Shown piece by piece: positions 20,198-29,638 of a stretch of DNA of 64,000 nt. The stretch spans positions 248,001 to 312,000 of the forward strand of contig NZ_SDVB01000170.1 of NCBI RefSeq assembly GCF_004137355.1. The letters are read 5' to 3'. This stretch comes from Ciceribacter ferrooxidans (lineage in GTDB: Bacteria > Pseudomonadota > Alphaproteobacteria > Rhizobiales > Rhizobiaceae). Both the position numbers and the translations under genes were made by a program. Numbering within the stretch: the stretch's first letter is position 1; each line of letters opens with the position of its first letter. Under the pieces are notes generated by a model that had not been told where the DNA came from, made no database searches, and saw only the letters and a list, made by a program, of their open reading frames with translations.

Positions 20198-21415
20198 CTA
20201 GCGTAAATCGGGAGTCCGGTCAAACAGACGGCGGTGGGCGTTGACCGCATAGGTGTCGGTCATCCCCGCCAGATAGTCGCCCACGTGACGGGCCTTGGCG
20301 GGCTGGTCGAGTCCGGCGATGTGGTCGACCCAGTAGTGGCTGCTCATCAGCGACGGATCTCGCATGTAGGCGTGGAAGAGATCGGTGACGATCTGGGCAG
20401 CGCCGGCGCGGATGCGCATGATGTCGGGATGACGGTAGATGCGGCTGAACAGCAGGCGCTTGATCTGCCGGTCGGTCTCGGCCATTCCCGCTGAGAAGGT
20501 CGCGATCACGCGGTCGGCGTGGCGAACATCCGCAGCACAGCCCGGCTTGATCTCCCGCAGACGTTCCTGCGCGACAGAGATCACGTCCTCCACCATCCGG
20601 GTGATCTGTCGGCGTGTGATCTCGTGGGTGAAACGGCTCGCCTCCAGCCGCGGATAGAGACCATGCACCTCCGCCATCAATCCTGCGAGGAAAGGCACGT
20701 CCTCCAACATTTCGAAGGTCAGGTAGCCGGAGCGCAATCCGTCGTCGATGTCGTGCGTGTTGTAGGCGATATCGTCGGCAATCGCCGCCACTTGCGCCTC
20801 GAGGCTGGCGAAGGTGTCGATTTCGAGATCGTGGAGCTCGCAATAGTCGCGGATCGGCTTCGGGACAGGCCCACGCGTCCCCTCGCCCTGCGGCGTCAGG
20901 AGCGGCCCGTTGTGTTTGACCAGGCCCTCCAGCGTCTCCCAGGTGAGGTTCAGCCCGTCGAATTCGGCGTAGCGGCGCTCGAGTTTCGTCACGATCCTCA
21001 GAGACTGCGCGTTGTGGTCGAAGCCGCCATAGGGCTTCAGCACGTCGTGAAGCGCGTCCTCGCCCGTGTGTCCGAAAGGCGTATGGCCGAAGTCGTGTAC
21101 CAGCGCCACGCCCTCGGCGAGGTCTTCGTCCAGCTTGAGGGCTCTCGCCAGCGCACGGGCGATCTGGGCGACCTCGATCGTATGGGTCAATCTGGTCCTG
21201 TAGTGATCGCTGTCCGTGCCGATGAAGACCTGAGTCTTGTGCTTCAACCGTCGAAAGGCCGTCGTGTGGACGATGCGGTCGCGGTCGCGCTGAAAGTCGG
21301 AGCGCGTCGGGCTGCTCACTTCGGCAAACAGCCGCCCGCGGGACGACCAGGGGTCGGCCGCATAGACCGCCCGCTCACCGGTACCGAAACCCAACGCAGT
21401 CCTGTCGATCGTCAT
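20198..21415 (-). CDS. dgt: Deoxyguanosinetriphosphate triphosphohydrolase-like protein
   Basis: A 405-residue HD-domain dNTPase that releases triphosphate from dNTPs. Metal ligands are seen in [18 protein letters not shown] and in [17 protein letters not shown] (the HD pair), and [11 protein letters not shown] supplies a further ligand region. The short, alphaproteobacterial-type form is named dGTPase-like because its base preference has not been shown. It lies upstream of argS, 64 bases away, and is divergent from erpA. Confidence 0.93.
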   Translation of the reverse strand: MTIDRTALGFGTGERAVYAADPWSSRGRLFAEVSSPTRSDFQRDRDRIVHTTAFRRLKHKTQVFIGTDSDHYRTRLTHTIEVAQIARALARALKLDEDLAEGVALVHDFGHTPFGHTGEDALHDVLKPYGGFDHNAQSLRIVTKLERRYAEFDGLNLTWETLEGLVKHNGPLLTPQGEGTRGPVPKPIRDYCELHDLEIDTFASLEAQVAAIADDIAYNTHDIDDGLRSGYLTFEMLEDVPFLAGLMAEVHGLYPRLEASRFTHEITRRQITRMVEDVISVAQERLREIKPGCAADVRHADRVIATFSAGMAETDRQIKRLLFSRIYRHPDIMRIRAGAAQIVTDLFHAYMRDPSLMSSHYWVDHIAGLDQPAKARHVGDYLAGMTDTYAVNAHRRLFDRTPDLR

Positions 21416-21604
21416 CGTTCGTTCCGTCTCATCCCCATTGACGCCCGTTGCTCGCCTTCATACCTATAGCAGATGATCCCGCAAGCATGAGAGCGCACGG
21501 GGAGCCGATTTGCCGGCAAAATGGCGCGGACGGACCCAGCTTCCCGCCGACTGCGGGGATCAACCACCGATTTTCCACGGGCCTTGAACCCGTCAGGAGG
21601 ACAA

Positions 21605-21937
21605 ATGAGCGAATCGACCGTCACCCTTTCCGACGCCGCGGCGAAGAGGATCGCAGCCGTGGTTGCCGCCGAACAGGACAAGCGCGCCCTGCGCGTCTCC
21701 GTCGAAGGTGGAGGCTGCTCCGGCTTCTCCTACAAGTTCGACCTGGAAGGCGCGCCGGAATCCGACGATCTCGTCATCACCAAGGACGGCGCCACGGTCG
21801 TCATCGATCCCGTTTCTCTCGTCTACATGACCGGCTCGGAGATCGACTTCGTCGACAACCTCCTCGGCCAGTCCTTCCAGATCAAGAATCCGAACGCTGT
21901 CGCCAGTTGCGGCTGCGGAACCAGCTTCTCCGTCTGA
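21605..21937 (+). CDS. erpA: Iron-sulfur cluster insertion protein (ErpA/IscA type)
   Basis: A 110-residue A-type carrier that hands Fe-S clusters to apoproteins. The three conserved cysteines are in GGGCSGFSY and near the end in CGCGTSFSV. A strong AGGAGG (about 21594-21599) sits before the ATG at 21605, which rules out the in-frame codons upstream. It is divergent from dgt and followed by xthA 96 bases later. Confidence 0.94.
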   Translation: MSESTVTLSDAAAKRIAAVVAAEQDKRALRVSVEGGGCSGFSYKFDLEGAPESDDLVITKDGATVVIDPVSLVYMTGSEIDFVDNLLGQSFQIKNPNAVASCGCGTSFSV

Positions 21938-22033
21938 ACGCCTGCGTGATCCGGAATGGAGCCATCGGCGAAAAGCCGGTGGCAAATTCCGCGCTGTCGT
22001 CTATGAAGAAGTAAAGACGAAGGGAAGCAGCCC

Positions 22034-22828
22034 ATGAAGATCGCCACTTGGAACATCAACGGGGTGAAGGCGCGCATCGCAAATCTCTGCGAGTGGCTGA
22101 AAAGCTCTGCGCCGGACATCGTCTGTCTCCAGGAAATCAAGTCCGAAGACGCCACCTTTCCCAGACTGGAGATCGAAACACTCGGCTACCATGTCGAGAC
22201 ATACGGGCAGAAGGGCTTCAACGGGGTGGCCCTGCTCTCGAAGATGAAGCCGGACGAGGTCAATCGGGGGCTTCCCGATGGCGATGGCGACGAACAGTCG
22301 CGCTTCATCGAAGGCGTTTTCTCAGTCAAGGGCGGGGCGCTGCGCGTCTGCTCGCTATACCTGCCGAACGGCAATCCCCCCGACGATCCGGTAAAATATC
22401 CCTACAAACTCGCCTGGATGGAGCGTCTGAAGACGTTCGCCGAAAGCCGGCTGGCACTCGAGGAACCGCTGATCCTCGCCGGCGACTACAACGTCATCCC
22501 CGAGCCTTACGACTGCCATGACCCGTTGGTCTGGGCCGGCGACGCACTTTTCCTGCCGCAGACGCGCGAGGCGTTCCGCCGGCTCGAACATCTCGGCTTC
22601 GTCGACGCGGTGCGCGCGACGACCGACGAGACCAAACTCTATTCCTTCTGGGATTATCAGGCCGGTGCGTGGCAGAAGAACAACGGCATCCGCATCGACC
22701 ATCTTCTGCTCTCGCCTGAGGCAACCGACCGCTTCCGCGCCGCGCAGATCGAAAAGCACGTGCGGACGTGGGAAAAACCCTCCGACCATGTGCCGGTCTC
22801 TGGCTGGTTCGATTTCGAGGCAGCCTGA
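22034..22828 (+). CDS. xthA: Exodeoxyribonuclease III
   Basis: A 264-residue AP endonuclease/3' exonuclease of base-excision repair. The order of EEP-family motifs is complete: TWNINGVKARI, CLQEIKSED, the catalytic AGDYNVIPEPYDC, FVDAVRATT, GIRIDHLLLS and the terminal SDHVPVSGWFDF. The ATG at 22034 has GAAGG upstream. It converges on exoR, with nine bases between the stops. Confidence 0.96.
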   Translation: MKIATWNINGVKARIANLCEWLKSSAPDIVCLQEIKSEDATFPRLEIETLGYHVETYGQKGFNGVALLSKMKPDEVNRGLPDGDGDEQSRFIEGVFSVKGGALRVCSLYLPNGNPPDDPVKYPYKLAWMERLKTFAESRLALEEPLILAGDYNVIPEPYDCHDPLVWAGDALFLPQTREAFRRLEHLGFVDAVRATTDETKLYSFWDYQAGAWQKNNGIRIDHLLLSPEATDRFRAAQIEKHVRTWEKPSDHVPVSGWFDFEAA

Positions 22829-22837
22829 AGGCAGCCG

Positions 22838-23635
22838 TTATTCCGGCTGGCGGTAGATCTCCGGAGCGAGCGCGATCGCCACACGGCGGTCGTCTTCGCT
22901 GGCGAGAGAGAAGGCCTGCTCCTGCAGATCCTGCATCCACAGACAGTCCGACGGATTGCACTTGTCCAGCGCAGCGGTCATGAAGGCGAGACCGCGGACA
23001 CTCTGGCCTTCCTGGAAAATCAGGTTGCCGAACACCGCCATGGCACCGGGATGGCCGCTCTTGCGCGCCAGATTGAGCCACTTCTTGGCTTGCTGGGTGC
23101 TGGTCTTGCCGCCCTCACCCGAAAGCATCATTCTGGCAAGCTGGAACTGTGCCTCGGGGATGCCGAAGGTCGAGGCGACCTGGAAATAAAGCTGGCGCGC
23201 CTGCGTCAGATCGGTCTTGACCGGACTGCCGGGAATGCCCTTGCGATAATAGCCCGCAAGCGCAAGCAGCGCGTTGACGAAGAAGCCGGTGTCCTCCGAA
23301 CCGGGCTCGACACCCTGGCTTGCGATCTCGGCGTAGATCTTGAACGCCTCAAAATCGTCCTCGACGACTCCGTCGCCGTCCGCATACATGTTCGCCAGCG
23401 CCCAGCGCGAGCCGGTATGCCCCTTCTCCGCGGCATAGCGATAGGCTTCGACAGCCTCTTGCTTCTGGCCGTTCTTGTAGGCCTTGAAGCCGAATTTGAA
23501 GAGGTCGAAGGGGCCAGACTCCTTGCTCACGCCGGCATTGATGTCGAAGGCGTGGCCCGCCGCCGTCCCGGCCAGGACGAAAAGCAGCGAGGAGAACAGC
23601 AGCTTACCCGGATATTTCCAGTCTGGCGTTTGCAT
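22838..23635 (-). CDS. exoR: ExoR, periplasmic Sel1-repeat regulator of exopolysaccharide synthesis
   Basis: A 265-residue secreted protein with a signal peptide (KLLFSSLLFVLAGTAAGHA) and a string of Sel1-type repeats, for example YRYAAEKGHTGSRWALANMYADGDGV and YFQVASTFGIPEAQFQLARMM. The mature start (AGVSKESGPFDLFKFGF) and repeats match what I know of rhizobial ExoR. In Sinorhizobium, ExoR binds the sensor ExoS in the periplasm and holds back ExoS/ChvI, which controls succinoglycan, motility and symbiosis genes. I place the start at 23635; an ATG at 23656 would add seven residues. It has a long upstream region and stands alone. Confidence 0.86.
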   Translation of the reverse strand: MQTPDWKYPGKLLFSSLLFVLAGTAAGHAFDINAGVSKESGPFDLFKFGFKAYKNGQKQEAVEAYRYAAEKGHTGSRWALANMYADGDGVVEDDFEAFKIYAEIASQGVEPGSEDTGFFVNALLALAGYYRKGIPGSPVKTDLTQARQLYFQVASTFGIPEAQFQLARMMLSGEGGKTSTQQAKKWLNLARKSGHPGAMAVFGNLIFQEGQSVRGLAFMTAALDKCNPSDCLWMQDLQEQAFSLASEDDRRVAIALAPEIYRQPE

Positions 23636-24173
23636 GATTGCGTATTTCTTCCACATCACCACAGACGACGGTAGCCTTCGAGGCCTCGTCCGGCTCGACT
23701 TACCATGTCCGTGAAACTATTGTCCGCGACACTGGTGAACATACCGTTCACCGTCACGCCTCCTCCGGCATGCTTTGCTTTGCCAGGCACTGAGAGGTCA
23801 TCGGCGACCTTCATCAAGGTAGTTTGTATTTCGGGCAAGACTGCGGCTGTGGAGGTCGCGGGCGCCAAAAAACTCAAGGCGCAATCCCTGGATACCGATC
23901 TTCTCGGCGCATCTGCAGGATTCAGAAGGTTTTCTGCGGCTACAAGGCTCATGTCTTACTCAACCGACGAACTACGCAACACCCAACTCAAGCATTCGTC
24001 ACGACATCGCTGCGCTCAGTTTGTGGCGGGAAATGGACAAAATCCCCGGATCTCAGGCACCCCCGCAACGATAGGGAAAATGTTGCAGATTCATCACATT
24101 CCGCAGACCGCCACAACCATACACAACGAAAAGCCCGGACGAACCGGGCTTTTCAGCATCAGGCAATGTGTCT
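23636..24173. promoter_or_regulatory. Long non-coding region upstream of exoR
   Basis: 538 bases lie between the exoR start and the porin stop. Reading frames here have no family resemblance and no ribosome sites, so I see no gene. The right end holds the terminator of the porin gene (24129-24153), which leaves roughly 490 bases as exoR leader and promoter. That is long for this compact chromosome and fits a gene under several controls, but I could not pick out a promoter with confidence. Confidence 0.5.
24129..24153. terminator. Rho-independent terminator of the FadL-like gene
   Basis: A perfect 10-base stem AAAAGCCCGG / CCGGGCTTTT with an ACGAA loop, 20 bases after the porin stop on the minus strand. 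It is symmetrical enough to act in both directions. Confidence 0.88.
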
Positions 24174-25331
24174 TCAGAAGGTGATCCGGTAGGACCCCGA
24201 GACCGCGTAGGCCCAGTCTCCGTCCGCCGTAGCGTTGTAGCTCGCACCGTCCGCCAAGGACTGGCTGCCTTCGGTCAGGTAGCTGACCGCGCCACCGAAG
24301 CGAAGCTCACCAGGGCCGGCCTTGACCGAGACGCCGGCCGCGACCGACCAAGTGTCGGAGTAGATGTCTGCACCGGTGCCGACGCCGCTGTCCCATGTGA
24401 CGTTGACCGTGCCGGCGAACTGCTCGTTGAACTTGTGGGCGACGCCGGCCTGAAGCGTCCAACCGTCCTTCCAATTGTAGACGTCCTGCTGGGGCGTGTA
24501 GCCACCCGGCGCAAGCGGGTTGCCGACGCTGTAGTCGAGGGTCTGCAGAACACTCCAGTCTGTCCACTTGACCGAGCCGTAAACCAGCCAGCCGGGCGCG
24601 ACACCCGTTTGCAGACTGAGCTTCAGCGACTGCGGCAGCGTGCCGCTACCGAAGGCGTCCTGCAGTCCGAAAGGCGCGATCGCCGGATCCCAATCGAACG
24701 AACCTTCGTCGGCATCGTGCTTGACCTTGGAGCGATACATCAGCTGCGCACGCATTGCATATTCCGGAATGTCGTAGGCGACGCCCAGACGATAGCCGAA
24801 AGCTGCATTATCCTCGAGCTTCAAATCGCCGCGATACGCGTTCGCGGTGTACTTAAAGTCCTGCAGGAAGACGCCGCCGAGGAAGTGGACGCGCCCCTTG
24901 CCAGCCTGCGCACTCACGTCGCAGGTCGCTCCATATTCGTTGGTGATGAAATCCTTGTGGCTGGCGCCCGCGCCGCCGCTGAGAAGGCTTGCCGTTTGAG
25001 CCTCCGGGCCATAATCCGCGTCGGCACCGAAGGGCTGTGTATACGTGAATGCGCAGCCCAAGTTTTCAGACATCTGGAACTTCGCGGCGAAGCTCGGAAT
25101 CCAATAGTCGTTGCTATAGCGGTCGTCGGTGGCCGCAGCGCCGGCGATGGTGTCAAATTTGCGATGCGGAGAAACATAAATGACGCCGCCCCGCGCCACG
25201 TACGTGCCATCCTCGAACAGGATGTCCGTGTCGGCCTCGCCGCGGCTGAAGCCACCGGCATTCGCCACGGACGCCAAGGCGCCGAAGCCGACTGCGAATA
25301 CGACGCCGGATTTAAAAAATTGCTTTGCCAT
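24174..25331 (-). CDS. OmpP1/FadL-family outer-membrane transporter
   Basis: A 385-residue outer-membrane beta-barrel. A signal peptide ends at ASVANA, and the mature N-terminus GGFSRGEADTDILFEDG is the hatch-like start seen in FadL relatives. Alternating strands follow (YGSVKWTDWSVLQTL, AGVAHKFNEQFAGTVNVTWD) and the chain ends in the barrel signal WAYAVSGSYRITF with terminal Phe. FadL proteins move long-chain fatty acids or other hydrophobic compounds. The substrate here is not known. The ATG at 25331 has GGGGAGAG directly upstream. It is monocistronic and has an AT-rich promoter with two palindromes. Confidence 0.82.
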   Translation of the reverse strand: MAKQFFKSGVVFAVGFGALASVANAGGFSRGEADTDILFEDGTYVARGGVIYVSPHRKFDTIAGAAATDDRYSNDYWIPSFAAKFQMSENLGCAFTYTQPFGADADYGPEAQTASLLSGGAGASHKDFITNEYGATCDVSAQAGKGRVHFLGGVFLQDFKYTANAYRGDLKLEDNAAFGYRLGVAYDIPEYAMRAQLMYRSKVKHDADEGSFDWDPAIAPFGLQDAFGSGTLPQSLKLSLQTGVAPGWLVYGSVKWTDWSVLQTLDYSVGNPLAPGGYTPQQDVYNWKDGWTLQAGVAHKFNEQFAGTVNVTWDSGVGTGADIYSDTWSVAAGVSVKAGPGELRFGGAVSYLTEGSQSLADGASYNATADGDWAYAVSGSYRITF

Positions 25332-25730
25332 CTCTCTCCCCACTCCAAGGCATTACGACTGCAGGCATTGTAATCACGAGCTTCGATATCACAACGTTGC
25401 CATTCGAGAGATCACAGCCGCCGGAAACCGTGAAATTTACGTAAAAACCTGACGTGCACGTAAGATATCAAAAACCAAAGAAAACAATTCTCAAAATTTC
25501 AAGATAACTTGGCTCATACGGGTATTTTTTTCCAGCATGAACACTGTCTGTTGCCTATAAAGCACACTCACAGATTTGTGAGGTCCACATCCGTTGAGAC
25601 ATCCCCCGACGCGCTTCGAGGCATATTTTCCTGCCGAATCAAATCGATAATGAGAAAGCCGCATGCCATTTCGGCATGCGGCTCCATCAAGACCCCACAA
25701 AATCTGGACGCCGCGGAGGATAGTCGCGAC
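25332..25730. promoter_or_regulatory. AT-rich promoter region of the FadL-like gene with two palindromes
   Basis: A 399-base gap, visibly more AT-rich than its surroundings between 25380 and 25600. It holds two perfect 10-base palindromes, TTTACGTAAA (25436-25445) and ACGTGCACGT (25452-25461), with centres 16 bases apart, about 105-130 bases upstream of the porin start. The rest holds the valS terminator hairpin and no gene that I can support. Confidence 0.55.
25657..25683 (-). terminator. Probable valS terminator
   Basis: A perfect 11-base stem (AGCCGCATGCC / GGCATGCGGCT) with a five-base loop, 48 bases after the valS stop. On the minus strand it is followed by a short TTTCTC stretch, so the T run is weak. 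Confidence 0.7.
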
Positions 25731-28574
25731 TCAGCCAGCTTCGGCCAATCGCTTCAGGGCCGTCCCGAGGCTCGCGCGCTGGATCTCCAGTTCGCCATAG
25801 CGTTCGCGTTCGGCGGCGACCACGTCCGGGTTGGCGTTGGCGACGAACTTCTCGTTGGCCAGCTTCGAGGCGATTCTGGCCATTTCCTGGTCGACCTTGG
25901 CGATCGCCTTCTCCAGCCTGGCCCTCTCGGCGCCGATATCGATCAGGCTTCCGAGCGGCAGGCAGGCAGTCGCTTCGCCGACGACGATCTGGGCGGCTCC
26001 CTTCGGAGCTTCGGACGCGAGCGCGATGCTCTCAACGCGCGCCAGCCGCTTGATCGAAGCCTCGTGACGCCGCAGGCGCTCCTGGGTGACGCCATTCGCC
26101 GCAACGACGACGAGCGGTGCAACGGCTCCCGGCGGCACGTTCATCTCGGCGCGCGCCGAGCGGATGCCGGAGACGAGATCGATCAGCCAGTTGATGTCGC
26201 TCGCAGCGCCTTCGTCGGCAAAGTCCGGTGCCGGCCAGGCCGCGTGGCAGAGCAGGGCTTCCCGTTCCCTTCCTTCACCCGCGGTGTGAGCCCAGAGCTC
26301 CTCCGTGATGAAAGGCATGAAGGGATGCAGGAGCTTGTAGGTCTCCTCCAGCACGTAGGCCGCGCAGGCCTGCGCCTCCTTCTTGGCAACCTCGTCCTCG
26401 CCTGCGAAGACCGGCTTCAGCAGTTCGAGGTACCAGTCACAGAACTGGTTCCAGACGAAACGGTAAAGAGCACCCGCCGCGTCGTTGAAGCGGTAGTTGG
26501 CAATTCCCTCCGTCACGTCGCGCTCAGTCCGCGCCAGTTCCGTCAGGATCCAGCGGTTGATCTCGAGTGTCGTCGTTTCCGGCAGGAAGTGCGGATCGTT
26601 CGCCGCGCCGTTCATTTCGGCGAAGCGGGTCGCGTTCCAGAGCTTGGTGCCGAAATTGCGATAGCCGGCGATGCGGGCGGGGTCGAGTTTCACGTCACGC
26701 CCCTGCGCCGCCATGATGGCCAGCGTGAAGCGCAGCGCGTCGGCGCCGTATTCATCGATCAGCTGCAGCGGATCAATGACGTTGCCCTTCGACTTCGACA
26801 TCTTCTGGCCGTTCTTGTCGCGGACCAGGGCATGCACATAGACGGTATGGAATGGCTCGACCGGCGTTCCGGTCTCGTCCTTCATGAAGTGCATTCCCAT
26901 CATCATCATCCGGGAAACCCAGAAGAAGATGATGTCGAAGCCGGTGACCAGCACGTCCGTCGGATAGTACTTGGCGAGCGCCTCGGTCTTCTGCGGCCAG
27001 CCGAGCGTCGAAAACGGCCAGAGCGCGGAGGAGAACCACGTGTCGAGCACGTCCTCGTCGCGTGTCAGGATCTCGCCCGGAGCAAAGTTCTCGAGCTTCT
27101 CCTCGACCCACGCCTTCCATGGGCCCTCGTGGGAGATATAGTGCTGAATGGCGGCGTGCAGAGCGTCCTCTTCGGTCTTCTCGACGAAGACCTGGCCATC
27201 CGGGCCATACCAGGCGGGAATTTGATGTCCCCACCACAGCTGGCGCGAGACGCACCAGGGCTGGATGTTCTCCATCCACTCGAAATAGGTCTTTTCCCAG
27301 TTCTTCGGGACGAATTTCGTGCGGCCTTCGCGAACCGAGGCGATCGCCGGCTTGGCGAGCGTCTTGGCGTCGACATACCACTGTTCGGTCAGCCGCGGCT
27401 CGATCGGCACGCCGCCACGGTCACCGTGCGGCACCATGTGCTTGTGCGGCTCGATCCTGTCGACCAATCCTTCAGCCTCGAGGATCTCGACAATCTTCTT
27501 GCGGGCGGCGAAACGGTCGAGCCCTTCCAGTTCGGACCAGACCATCTCCTGCTCGCGGGTCGGCGTCAGCCCTTCGAGGAAGTCGTCATTGCCGACGATG
27601 CCGACCGTCGCGTCGACGTTCAGGATGTTGACCATGCTCAGGCCGGCCCGCTTGCCGACCTCGAAGTCGTTGAAGTCATGCGCCGGCGTCATCTTGACCG
27701 CGCCGGTGCCGGCGGTCGGGTCCGGATATTCGTCGGCGACGATCGGAATGCGACGTCCGACGATCGGCAGGATCACGTGCTTGCCGACGATCTCCTTGTA
27801 ACGCGCATCGTCCGGATGGACGGCGACACCGGTATCGCCGAGCATCGTCTCGGGGCGGGTCGTCGCGACGACCAGATAGTCACGCGTCTCCCATTCGGTC
27901 GGGTTGCCGTCTTCATCGAAGGCGACCGGATGCTGGTAGGTGACGCCGTCTTCCAGCGGATAGCGCAGGTGCCAGAGATTGCCATTCACTTCGATCTGCT
28001 CGACCTCGAGGTCGGAGATCGCCGTCAGCAGCTTCGGATCCCAGTTGACGAGACGTTTGTCCTTGTAGATCAGCCCTTCCTTGTAGAGGCTGACGAAAAC
28101 CTCGACGACCGCCTCGGACAGACCCTCGTCCATGGTGAAGCGTTCGCGCGACCAGTCACAGGAGGCGCCGAGACGACGCAGCTGGTTGAAGATCAGGCCA
28201 CCGGATTCGTTCTTCCATTCCCAGACCTTCTCGACGAAGGCATCGCGACCCATCTCGCGCCGGCCGGGGAGCTGACGCTCCATCAACTGGCGCTCGACGA
28301 CCATCTGCGTGGCGATACCGGCATGGTCCATGCCCGGCTGCCACAGCACGTCCTTGCCGCGCATCCGCTCGAAGCGGATCATGATGTCCTGCAGCGTATT
28401 GTTGAGCGCATGGCCCATGTGCAGCGAACCGGTCACGTTCGGCGGCGGTATGACGATTGTGAAGCTGTCCTCGCCCGCCTGGGCATTGGCGCCGGCGCGG
28501 AATGCGTCCGCGTCCTCCCAGGCCTTGGCGATTTTCGGTTCGACTGTCGTGGCGTCGTAGGTTTTTTCGAGCAT
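25731..28574 (-). CDS. valS: Valyl-tRNA synthetase
   Basis: A class I synthetase of 947 residues that charges tRNA-Val and edits Thr. The HIGH motif is in PPPNVTGSLHMGHALNNT (about residues 45-60) and KMSKS is in GQKMSKSKGNVIDP. The CP1 editing domain lies between. The last 70 residues form the C-terminal coiled coil (LGSLIDIGAERARLEKAIAKV). The start at 28574 (MLEKTYDATTVEPKIAKAW) is where conserved sequence begins; 17 extra upstream codons are unlikely. It is followed by a terminator-like hairpin. Confidence 0.97.
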   Translation of the reverse strand: MLEKTYDATTVEPKIAKAWEDADAFRAGANAQAGEDSFTIVIPPPNVTGSLHMGHALNNTLQDIMIRFERMRGKDVLWQPGMDHAGIATQMVVERQLMERQLPGRREMGRDAFVEKVWEWKNESGGLIFNQLRRLGASCDWSRERFTMDEGLSEAVVEVFVSLYKEGLIYKDKRLVNWDPKLLTAISDLEVEQIEVNGNLWHLRYPLEDGVTYQHPVAFDEDGNPTEWETRDYLVVATTRPETMLGDTGVAVHPDDARYKEIVGKHVILPIVGRRIPIVADEYPDPTAGTGAVKMTPAHDFNDFEVGKRAGLSMVNILNVDATVGIVGNDDFLEGLTPTREQEMVWSELEGLDRFAARKKIVEILEAEGLVDRIEPHKHMVPHGDRGGVPIEPRLTEQWYVDAKTLAKPAIASVREGRTKFVPKNWEKTYFEWMENIQPWCVSRQLWWGHQIPAWYGPDGQVFVEKTEEDALHAAIQHYISHEGPWKAWVEEKLENFAPGEILTRDEDVLDTWFSSALWPFSTLGWPQKTEALAKYYPTDVLVTGFDIIFFWVSRMMMMGMHFMKDETGTPVEPFHTVYVHALVRDKNGQKMSKSKGNVIDPLQLIDEYGADALRFTLAIMAAQGRDVKLDPARIAGYRNFGTKLWNATRFAEMNGAANDPHFLPETTTLEINRWILTELARTERDVTEGIANYRFNDAAGALYRFVWNQFCDWYLELLKPVFAGEDEVAKKEAQACAAYVLEETYKLLHPFMPFITEELWAHTAGEGREREALLCHAAWPAPDFADEGAASDINWLIDLVSGIRSARAEMNVPPGAVAPLVVVAANGVTQERLRRHEASIKRLARVESIALASEAPKGAAQIVVGEATACLPLGSLIDIGAERARLEKAIAKVDQEMARIASKLANEKFVANANPDVVAAERERYGELEIQRASLGTALKRLAEAG

Positions 28575-28667
28575 TTCCTGACCAAACCCAGAAAGCGTTG
28601 AAGGGATCAACACGATTGATGTCATTTAAGCGGTAAACCGGACGGGGCCGCCAGTGTCAACAAGAAA

Positions 28668-28690
28668 GCCGCCCCGGACGCCGGAGCGGC
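28668..28690 (-). terminator. Probable popZ terminator
   Basis: A 10-base stem with one wobble pair (minus strand GCCGCTCCGG / CCGGGGCGGC, CGT loop), followed on the minus strand by TTTCTTG. It lies 35 bases after the popZ stop. Confidence 0.75.
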
Positions 28691-28725
28691 CCCAAGCGGC
28701 CTGTCTCTGTCTTCGTTGCTGAAAA

Positions 28726-29490
28726 TCAGCGGCGCGGGCCGCGCGCGACCCGTTCGATCTCCTCGCGCACCAGCCGTTCGACGAGCGTCGGCAGGTTGTC
28801 GTCGAGCCATTCCTGCAGCATCGGGCGAAGCATCTCTTCCGCCATCTCGTCGAGCGAGCGACGCTGGCTGCCGTCGATCGCCTCGGCGAGTTCGCCGAAG
28901 GAACGGGCGACCTGCTCGTGCGTCTCCGCCGAGACGAGCGCCTTGCTCTCGCTCTCCGCCGACGGGCCGGCCGGCTGCTGTATCTCGACGACGGTCTCTG
29001 CCTGCACATCTGCCGCAACGAACGTTTCTGCCGGCCCGGCGGCATTCCCGACAACGTCCCGCTCGGGCTCGACCTGCGGGACGGACGAACGAAGCTCGGC
29101 CATGCGGCTCGTCATCACCGGGCTGACGGAGGGCGATGCCTCGACGGGGCGGCCGACTGCAGGTTCGGGCACATGCTGTTCGACGCGCTCGTTGGACGAG
29201 CGGACGCGGGCGGCGAGATCGGCAAGGGAAATGTTCTTCGGGGCCGGCTTTTCGGCCGGCTCGACAGCCTGGACGGACGCGGCGCCCCGGTCGTTTGCGG
29301 GATACATGACGGGTGCGGCTTCGTCGATCGCCAGCGCAAGATCGTCGTCACCGTCCTCGTCTTCGTAGACCGGCGGCAGGGAGGCGGAATCCAGCTTGGC
29401 GCTTTCCGGATCGCTGCTCTCGATGATCCGGCGGATCGATGCCAGGATCTCTTCCATCGACGGTTCACGCGCTACGCTTGGCTGAGCCAT
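28726..29490 (-). CDS. popZ: Polar organizing protein PopZ (DUF2497)
   Basis: A 254-residue protein with the two conserved ends of the PopZ family and a disordered acidic/proline-rich middle. The N-terminal helix is REPSMEEILASIRRIIESSD, and the C-terminal oligomerisation helices are EMAEEMLRPMLQEWLDDNLPTLVERLVREEIERV. PopZ forms polar condensates that anchor the chromosome origin or, in Rhizobiales, mark the growing pole. The ATG at 29490 is preceded by GGGGAAG. It sits between tolC and valS, each with its own terminator. Confidence 0.9.
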   Translation of the reverse strand: MAQPSVAREPSMEEILASIRRIIESSDPESAKLDSASLPPVYEDEDGDDDLALAIDEAAPVMYPANDRGAASVQAVEPAEKPAPKNISLADLAARVRSSNERVEQHVPEPAVGRPVEASPSVSPVMTSRMAELRSSVPQVEPERDVVGNAAGPAETFVAADVQAETVVEIQQPAGPSAESESKALVSAETHEQVARSFGELAEAIDGSQRRSLDEMAEEMLRPMLQEWLDDNLPTLVERLVREEIERVARGPRR

Positions 29491-29576
29491 ATTCTTCCCC
29501 GTTTTCCCTGAAGATTCAATTGTCGGCACGGCGACCGATCATTGATTCGTTCTCACCTTAGGATACTCCTCAGGTG

Positions 29577-29611
29577 AAAAAAATCACGCCGCAGGCTCGC
29601 TTCGGCGTGAT
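29577..29611 (-). terminator. tolC rho-independent terminator
   Basis: A perfect nine-base stem ATCACGCCG / CGGCGTGAT with an 11-base loop, followed on the minus strand by seven T. It starts 28 bases after the tolC stop. Confidence 0.9.
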
Positions 29612-29638
29612 GCACAGGTTTATTCAGGAGGAAAGGTC

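Noticed and set aside
23656-23952. Short frames upstream of exoR
   Set aside because: 98 codons on the minus strand and longer frames on the plus strand lack ribosome sites and resemble nothing; they overlap each other in a probable leader.
25509-28601. Open frame of 1030 codons opposite valS
   Set aside because: Antisense shadow of a certain synthetase gene with a composition typical of such frames.
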